Source: Chroococcidiopsidaceae cyanobacterium CP_BM_RX_35 (GTDB lineage Bacteria; Cyanobacteriota; Cyanobacteriia; Cyanobacteriales; Chroococcidiopsidaceae). From it: DNA of 10,068 bases. Positions 5,781 through 10,068 of the stretch are shown here, in pieces. Both the position numbers and the translations under genes were made by a program. The notes under the pieces are model-generated. The model had not been told where the DNA came from. It searched no databases and worked only from the letters and a program-made list of their open reading frames with translations. Location of the stretch: NCBI GenBank assembly GCA_019242465.1, contig JAFAVL010000500.1, forward strand, positions 1 through 10,068, in the 5' to 3' direction. Position 1 is the first letter of the stretch, and each line of letters starts with the position of its first letter.

Positions 5781-6950
5781 ATGACGATGTTATCCCTTGA
5801 CGAACTAAAAACTTTAACAGAAAAGCCCCAAAGTCCCTGTGTATCAATTTATATGCCCATGCAAAAGGCAGGACCAGAGACTCGACAGAACCCCATTCGC
5901 TTCAAAAATCTCATCCGGGCAGCGGAGGAACGATTGGATGCCATCGGTGTTTTCCATCAGGAGGCAATGGAGTGGTTGAGTTCAGCTCACCAGCTTGATT
6001 CCATTGATTTTTGGGAACACCAAGATCTCGGATTGGTTATCTTTGTCTCAAAAGCAGTATTTCGCTACTACCGTCTTCCTGTGGAGTTTCAAGAATTGGT
6101 GGTTGTGACTAACCATTTCCACCTCAAGCCACTGCTACCTCTGTTCACTAAAGATGAAAAATTCTACATCCTGGCTCTTAGCCAAAAAGATGTGAAGTTG
6201 CTTGAGGGAACACGTTATGGCGTTAAGGAACTCGAATTGGAAAATGTGCCCAAGACCATGGATGAAGCCCTTCAGTATGACGAAACTGCCCAAGAGGGGC
6301 AATTTCGCATCAGCACATCAAGAGGGGGGACTGCCAATTCAGCTGTGCAGGCAGGCACTTTCCACGGGCAGGGGAGTCCCGATAGAGATGATATCAAGCA
6401 AGATCTGCTGCAATTTTTTCACGCTATTGACGCTGGATTGCATGAGAAACTGCGCCGTCAAACAGCACCTTTGGTCTTAGCTGGGGTTGAATATCTGTTC
6501 CCAATCTATCAGGAGGCAAATACCTACCAACATCTGGTGGAAGAAGGAATTACCGGGAATCCAGAAAACTTGAAGCCAGAAGAGTTGCACGGCCAAGCTT
6601 GGCAGATCGTGAAACCTTTGTTTCAAAAGAATCAAGATGAGACTATAGAACGTTATCAGGAATTAGCTGGTGCCGATACTGGCAAAGCCTCTCAAGAGCT
6701 AGAGGAAATTGTCTCAGCTGCGTTTTTCCAACGGGTTGATTCTCTGCTAGTAGCAGGAGGGCAACAGTACTGGGGTCGCTTCGATCCAGATACTATGAAA
6801 GTAGACTTACACCAGGAACCGGAGCCAGACGACGAAGATTTATTGGACTTTGCCGCGATTCATACATTGTTGAATGGTGGTGCAGTCTATGTAGTCGAGC
6901 CAGAGAAAGTGCCTGCTGCAGCACCAGCAGCAGCCATTTTCCGCTATTGA
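5781..6950 (+). CDS. Bacterial eRF1-like (baeRF) family protein, 389 aa
   Basis: This belongs to the bacterial relatives of archaeo-eukaryotic release factor eRF1/Pelota, probably the baeRF_3 group. Recognisable blocks in order are CVSIYMPM (20-27), QNPIRFKNLIRAAEERL (36-52), FYILALSQKDVKLLEGTRYG (128-147), the PLVLAGVEYLFPIYQ block (230-244), NPENLKPEELH (260-270), and the C-terminal WGRFD (331-335), DLLDFAA (353-359) and AAAIFRY end. A His/Gly-rich segment, GTFHGQGSP, is at 192-200. Family members are predicted to act on ribosomes or in stress, without firm proof. AGGAG at 5767-5771 supports the ATG at 5781. It stands alone on its strand and its last 7 bp overlap the end of the convergent PEP-synthase-like gene. 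Full length, no damage seen. Confidence 0.82.
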   Translation: MTMLSLDELKTLTEKPQSPCVSIYMPMQKAGPETRQNPIRFKNLIRAAEERLDAIGVFHQEAMEWLSSAHQLDSIDFWEHQDLGLVIFVSKAVFRYYRLPVEFQELVVVTNHFHLKPLLPLFTKDEKFYILALSQKDVKLLEGTRYGVKELELENVPKTMDEALQYDETAQEGQFRISTSRGGTANSAVQAGTFHGQGSPDRDDIKQDLLQFFHAIDAGLHEKLRRQTAPLVLAGVEYLFPIYQEANTYQHLVEEGITGNPENLKPEELHGQAWQIVKPLFQKNQDETIERYQELAGADTGKASQELEEIVSAAFFQRVDSLLVAGGQQYWGRFDPDTMKVDLHQEPEPDDEDLLDFAAIHTLLNGGAVYVVEPEKVPAAAPAAAIFRY

Positions 6951-9286
6951 TCGATTCCCAATTGGCGGCGAGCAGCTTCCAAGAGCAAGCGTTTTTCCGC
7001 CCGCACGATTGCCATATGAGTAGGCAAGAGTGCGTCTACTTCCACAGAAATTGACGTAATGCCGCACCGCACCAGAGCATCAATCAACTCAGGATATAGT
7101 GCTGGGGCTTGACCGCAAATTGAGCAAGGGATATTTGCTTGTCTGGCTTGCTGAATCACTTGCGCGATCGCTTGCCTCACAACTGGGTGACGCTCGTCAA
7201 ACATTGCTACCAACTGACCTTGGTCGCGATTAACTCCCAGCAACAGTTGAGTTAGATCGTTCGTCCCAATCGAGACACCTTGGGCACCAGCTCTCACGTA
7301 TTCCGGCAGTAAAAACAGGATAGACGGTACCTCTGCCATAAGCCAGAGCTGGAATTGAGCTACCCGAGTTAAGCCCGCTTGTTCAACAAGGCGACGGCAG
7401 AAGGAAAACTCCTCAACAGTGCGCACAAAGGGCAAGATCAGATGCAAATTGGTGTAGCCAGATTGCTGTACAGCCTTCAAAGCAGCCAGTTCCAGTTCAA
7501 AAATTGTGGAATCTTGTACATAGCTGAGGGTACCGCGTTGACCCAGCAGCGAATGAGTTGCAGCTTCTTTAACTGAAGTCTCTTCCTTAAATGATGGAAA
7601 TTCAGCCGCTCGCCAATCCCAGGAGCGATAAAATACTGGTCGAGGAGCAAAGGTACGGACAAACTGATTAATCTGCTCTTGCCAGAGTCCAATTAATTCA
7701 GCTTTGCGTCCCTGCTGCAGCCAGGTATGAGGATGTTGCCCCTCTAATATAGCTAGCGCCATTAGCTCTGAGCGCAACAATCCCACGCCATCCACTGGCA
7801 GACCCCTCACTGCTAAGAGTGAGTCGATTTGACTCAGATTGACATAGAGCTGAGTTGCAATTGGCACAGAGGAATAGCCTGTGGGTTCAATCCCAAGCAG
7901 AAGTGAGGATTTAGCTTGATCGTATCCCTCGCCCGCTCCAGCACGATAGACTTCTCCTCGGTTACCATCTAACAATAGCGATTCACCTGTTTGAATCAGT
8001 TGAGTAGCGTCAGTAGCGCTGACCACTGCCGGGATACCTATTTCCCTGGCTAAAATAGCACTGTGGGAGGTCAGACCTCCATGTTCAGTCACGACACCTG
8101 TTGATTGTTGCAATAACGGTAACCAGTCGGGTGTGATCGCTGGGGCTACTAAAATCACTTTTGGTGGTAAGGATTCTGGTTTTTGGCTGGGGTGGGCAAT
8201 CACATAAGCTGGAGCCACAACTTGTCCCCCTGCTGCCGCTAGTCCCTTGATTAAGAAAGGTGGGGGAGCAGGGGGAGCAGTTGGGTCAACTTGTATGATA
8301 TATGGCTTTGGTGCTTTGCTACCATCGACTTCGGGAATTGTCCATTTCAAAGCAAAGTTTGTCCCAAGCTCAGATGAGAGTTTCTGACCTAGTTGAATCA
8401 GTTGTTGAAGATGTTCTTCTGCCAGGGCATACTGTTGTTGTTGTGCTTCACTGAGTAGGTAAGCTTGCAGATAGCTACTAATGGTTTGAGGTAACAGTGC
8501 TGTAGAGCTAGAGCTAAAATTATCTCTACTCGGTGAATCAATCAAATTATAGGCTAGCGTTTTATTCCCCAGTTGTCGCGAATGGACTACGCCAGTCTCA
8601 GCTTGAATATAGTAAGAGTCTGGTATGACTTCTCCCTGGACAATCGATGTCTCCATTCCCCAGGTTGCTTGAATTTTTAACTCTCCTGAGTAACGGGTGA
8701 GAAGACCAGAGGCAATGGCATTGGTACACGGTTGTACTAGAACTGCTAGCTTAATTTGCTGTATCCCAATTCCAGCTTGTTGCCAAACTAGTAGACTTCT
8801 AGCTCGAAACATCTGGCTCCAAACTTGCTTCAACGTGAGAGCGATCGCCTCTTTATCGCTAGAGCAGACCTGCACTTCCAATAGCCCATCTGTTTTTATG
8901 CCCATCTTGGCAGTAGTTGGCAGCATCAGAGATGGGCTGAACATAAGTGCAGGTGTTTCCCAACCTTCAGTTGCTGCTCGAATTGAGTCTACCAACTTAG
9001 AAGGCAGTGTAGCAGTTGTAATTTCCTGACGGAGGCGCTGAGCAACCTGCTGCAATTGGTAAGAATTGTCTACATCTAGATGCAGATAAGAATGTGGTAG
9101 GTCAGCTATCAGTGGCTCAGTACTATTTAGAGTTTCTAGAAATTCACAGTACACTTGGGCGGAAACCACAAAGCCCGTCAGCATTGGGTAGCCCTGCTGC
9201 ATGAGTTGACTTAACACAAACGCTTTGTCACCTACATAAGGGCGATGTATCGGTTGAACTTGAGTTAGGTCGTAAAGGTTGTCCAC
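6944..9286 (-). CDS. PEP-synthase-like protein with degenerate ATP-grasp domain, 780 aa
   Basis: The architecture is that of phosphoenolpyruvate synthase: an N-terminal PPDK-type ATP-grasp domain (about 10-335), a swivelling phosphohistidine domain (about 350-450) and a C-terminal PEP/pyruvate TIM barrel (about 470-765). GGLTSHSAI carries the phospho-acceptor H408. Barrel residues R505, R554, R584, E652, N676, D677 and C724 are all in place. The nucleotide-binding half is eroded: K21 remains, but the VRSS arginine motif is MFSP (115-118), GLGE is GMET (210-213), the DIEW block is replaced by FALKW (311-315), and the Q-x-RP end is Q332-VDP. A proline-rich linker (APPAPPP, from two tandem 9-bp repeats) joins the first two domains. 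The start is GTG at 9286 with only a weak ribosome site. It may use PEP to phosphorylate H408 without ATP. An active divergent PEP synthase is the alternative. Confidence 0.88.
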   Translation of the reverse strand: MDNLYDLTQVQPIHRPYVGDKAFVLSQLMQQGYPMLTGFVVSAQVYCEFLETLNSTEPLIADLPHSYLHLDVDNSYQLQQVAQRLRQEITTATLPSKLVDSIRAATEGWETPALMFSPSLMLPTTAKMGIKTDGLLEVQVCSSDKEAIALTLKQVWSQMFRARSLLVWQQAGIGIQQIKLAVLVQPCTNAIASGLLTRYSGELKIQATWGMETSIVQGEVIPDSYYIQAETGVVHSRQLGNKTLAYNLIDSPSRDNFSSSSTALLPQTISSYLQAYLLSEAQQQQYALAEEHLQQLIQLGQKLSSELGTNFALKWTIPEVDGSKAPKPYIIQVDPTAPPAPPPFLIKGLAAAGGQVVAPAYVIAHPSQKPESLPPKVILVAPAITPDWLPLLQQSTGVVTEHGGLTSHSAILAREIGIPAVVSATDATQLIQTGESLLLDGNRGEVYRAGAGEGYDQAKSSLLLGIEPTGYSSVPIATQLYVNLSQIDSLLAVRGLPVDGVGLLRSELMALAILEGQHPHTWLQQGRKAELIGLWQEQINQFVRTFAPRPVFYRSWDWRAAEFPSFKEETSVKEAATHSLLGQRGTLSYVQDSTIFELELAALKAVQQSGYTNLHLILPFVRTVEEFSFCRRLVEQAGLTRVAQFQLWLMAEVPSILFLLPEYVRAGAQGVSIGTNDLTQLLLGVNRDQGQLVAMFDERHPVVRQAIAQVIQQARQANIPCSICGQAPALYPELIDALVRCGITSISVEVDALLPTHMAIVRAEKRLLLEAARRQLGIDQ

Positions 9287-9340
9287 TCAATTAATCCCAA
9301 CCAGGAGGGAGAACGTCACTGTAGGAACTAGCATCTGCTT

Positions 9341-9777
9341 TCAAGGACTGGCGTTGAGGAGTGAGGAGTAAGCACAATCTTCTGACTCCTCACGACTGAA
9401 TTGCTCACTCCTCACTTCCAAAAAGGGGAGCTGCACAGTGAAAGTAGCTCCCTGCCCTACACCAACGCGGTCTGTCCAAACACTATCGCCGTGGAGTTTC
9501 ACCAGCTGCTGCACGATTGAAAGACCTAGACCAAGTTCGCCGTTTGCCCTAGTCATAGCGTTTTCGGCTTGCCGAAAGCGATCGAAGACGTAGGGCAGGA
9601 ACTCAGGGCTGATGCCTTTGCCTGTGTCACTGACTTGAACTTGGACTCGTGAGTCAGTGTAACTCAGCTTCACCTTTATTCTCCCCCGTTTGGTGTGAAC
9701 TTAATAGCGTTGGAAAGCAGATTCCAGCGGTCATCTGGGTTGTCATCGATGACAAGTATGTTTAAAGTCTGGAACAT
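9341..9777 (-). pseudogene. Receiver/histidine-kinase gene collapsed by internal deletion and frameshift
   Basis: From ATG 9777 the minus strand reads MFQTLNILVIDDNPDDR, the first strand and acidic pocket of a receiver domain. It jumps directly into WNLLSNAIKFTPNGG, the N-box of a histidine kinase, then hits TAA at 9676-9678. The HATPase continues in the next frame from 9673 with DTGKGISPEFLPYVFDRFRQ (G1/F boxes) and GLGLSIV (G2), ending at 9341. One missing A in GAATAAAG (GAAATAAAG expected) restores the frame. Most of the receiver, any PAS/GAF sensor and the whole HisKA domain are gone, presumably by one deletion of a REC-x-HK gene, a common cyanobacterial type. The tail after VQLPF is built from GAGTGAG-type repeats. 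It ends 54 bp before the PEP-synthase-like gene on the same strand, so the two may have been co-transcribed. Confidence 0.75.
9356..9415. repeat. GAGGAGTGAG-type inverted repeat cluster
   Basis: GAGGAGTGAG at 9356-9365 pairs with CTCACTCCTC at 9404-9413. Overlapping this, GTGAGGAGT at 9361-9369 can pair with ACTCCTCAC at 9385-9393 or 9407-9415, giving alternative hairpins. Such GAGTGAG-rich stem-loops are frequent in cyanobacterial intergenic DNA. Here they fall in the 3' end of the broken kinase gene, supply its last ~25 codons and could act as its terminator. Confidence 0.55.
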
Positions 9778-9920
9778 AATAGCTATTTACTTCTTATACC
9801 GAAGTTTAACCGCAGAGTCATCAAAGGAGAGCAACAGAGGGTAATAATTGCAATGCTGACCGTTGACGGCTCTTAAGCTTTCAGACTTGAGGTTTTTCGT
9901 TGAGACTAAGCCAGTATATA

Positions 9921-9971
9921 TTAAGATTTCATCCCATTCTCATCAAAGCCTACGGGTTTTACCAAGTCGGT
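9921..9971 (-). pseudogene. Possible response-regulator C-terminal remnant
   Basis: Minus-strand 9971 to 9921 reads TDLVKPVGFDENGMKS and stop. LVKPVGFDE matches the conserved Lys-Pro turn and start of the last helix of receiver domains. The upstream frame is closed by a stop a few codons earlier. A small response regulator directly before a REC-x-HK gene is a common cyanobacterial operon order, and the collapsed REC-HK gene follows here on the same strand. The match is short and could be chance. Confidence 0.3.
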
Positions 9972-10068
9972 TTCGCGCTCTCACTGCTGAGCTGTACACT
10001 AAATTGCAGTACTCATCCTTCAATCGTAAGCGTTGTCAAGCACGATATCCCTCGCCCCAAATGATTGG
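9972..10068. other. Edge of window, no recognisable gene
   Basis: No frame on either strand gives a recognisable product. The minus strand has TTGACA within its first 40 bases from the edge, but no -10 box at a proper distance. Confidence 0.3.

Noticed and set aside
6757..6765. GGQ tripeptide (residues 326-328) in the baeRF protein as a release-factor catalytic motif
   Set aside because: It lies in the C-terminal part just before WGRFD, not in the central domain where eRF1 carries its GGQ loop, so it is probably coincidental.

Overview
The window looks cyanobacterial, most like a filamentous or Chroococcidiopsis-type genome. Three perfect HIP1 octamers (GCGATCGC at 4619, 7164 and 8841) lie in the right two thirds. 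There are also remnants of REC/histidine-kinase operons of cyanobacterial type, a 141-bp element with short terminal inverted repeats, and GAGTGAG-type hairpin repeats. No rRNA, tRNA or CRISPR array was found.

Left part (1-3308) resembles an accessory island. A 26-bp palindrome at 290-315, of the kind TetR-family repressors bind, sits in a probable promoter. It precedes an antibiotic-biosynthesis-monooxygenase (ABM) gene (358-712), an HXXEE membrane protein (833-1312), a second ABM paralogue (1552-1861) and, after the small inverted-repeat element (1890-2030), an intact short-chain dehydrogenase/reductase (SDR, 2052-2819). Both ABM genes are broken in the same way, by one extra A. The inferred theme is redox or detoxification chemistry on an unknown small molecule. 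No HIP1 site occurs here, and the HXXEE gene is visibly richer in G/C-ending codons than the genes further right.

Middle part (2820-3780) is a gene graveyard. It holds the first 11 codons of another SDR, a 47-codon ORF with a good ribosome site, and three spaced imperfect repeats ending in ACA, which look like one end of a Tn7/Mu-type transposon. It also holds the last 15 codons of an SDR on the minus strand and the 5' fragment of a cyanobacterial conserved hypothetical gene.

Right part (3781-10068) looks like host chromosome. A second intact SDR (3781-4575) is followed by an orphan sugar-type ABC permease (4692-5582) and a bacterial eRF1-like (baeRF) family protein (5781-6950). The baeRF gene converges on, and overlaps by 7 bp, a PEP-synthase-like gene on the minus strand (6944-9286). 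That protein keeps the phosphohistidine and PEP-barrel residues but has lost most of the ATP-grasp signature residues, so it may work more like an Enzyme-I-type PEP:histidine phosphotransferase. Upstream of it, on the same strand, is a wrecked two-component gene (9341-9777). There the first 17 residues of a receiver domain are fused by deletion to a histidine-kinase N-box, followed by a frameshift. A possible response-regulator tail lies at 9921-9971. The last ~100 bases show nothing recognisable.
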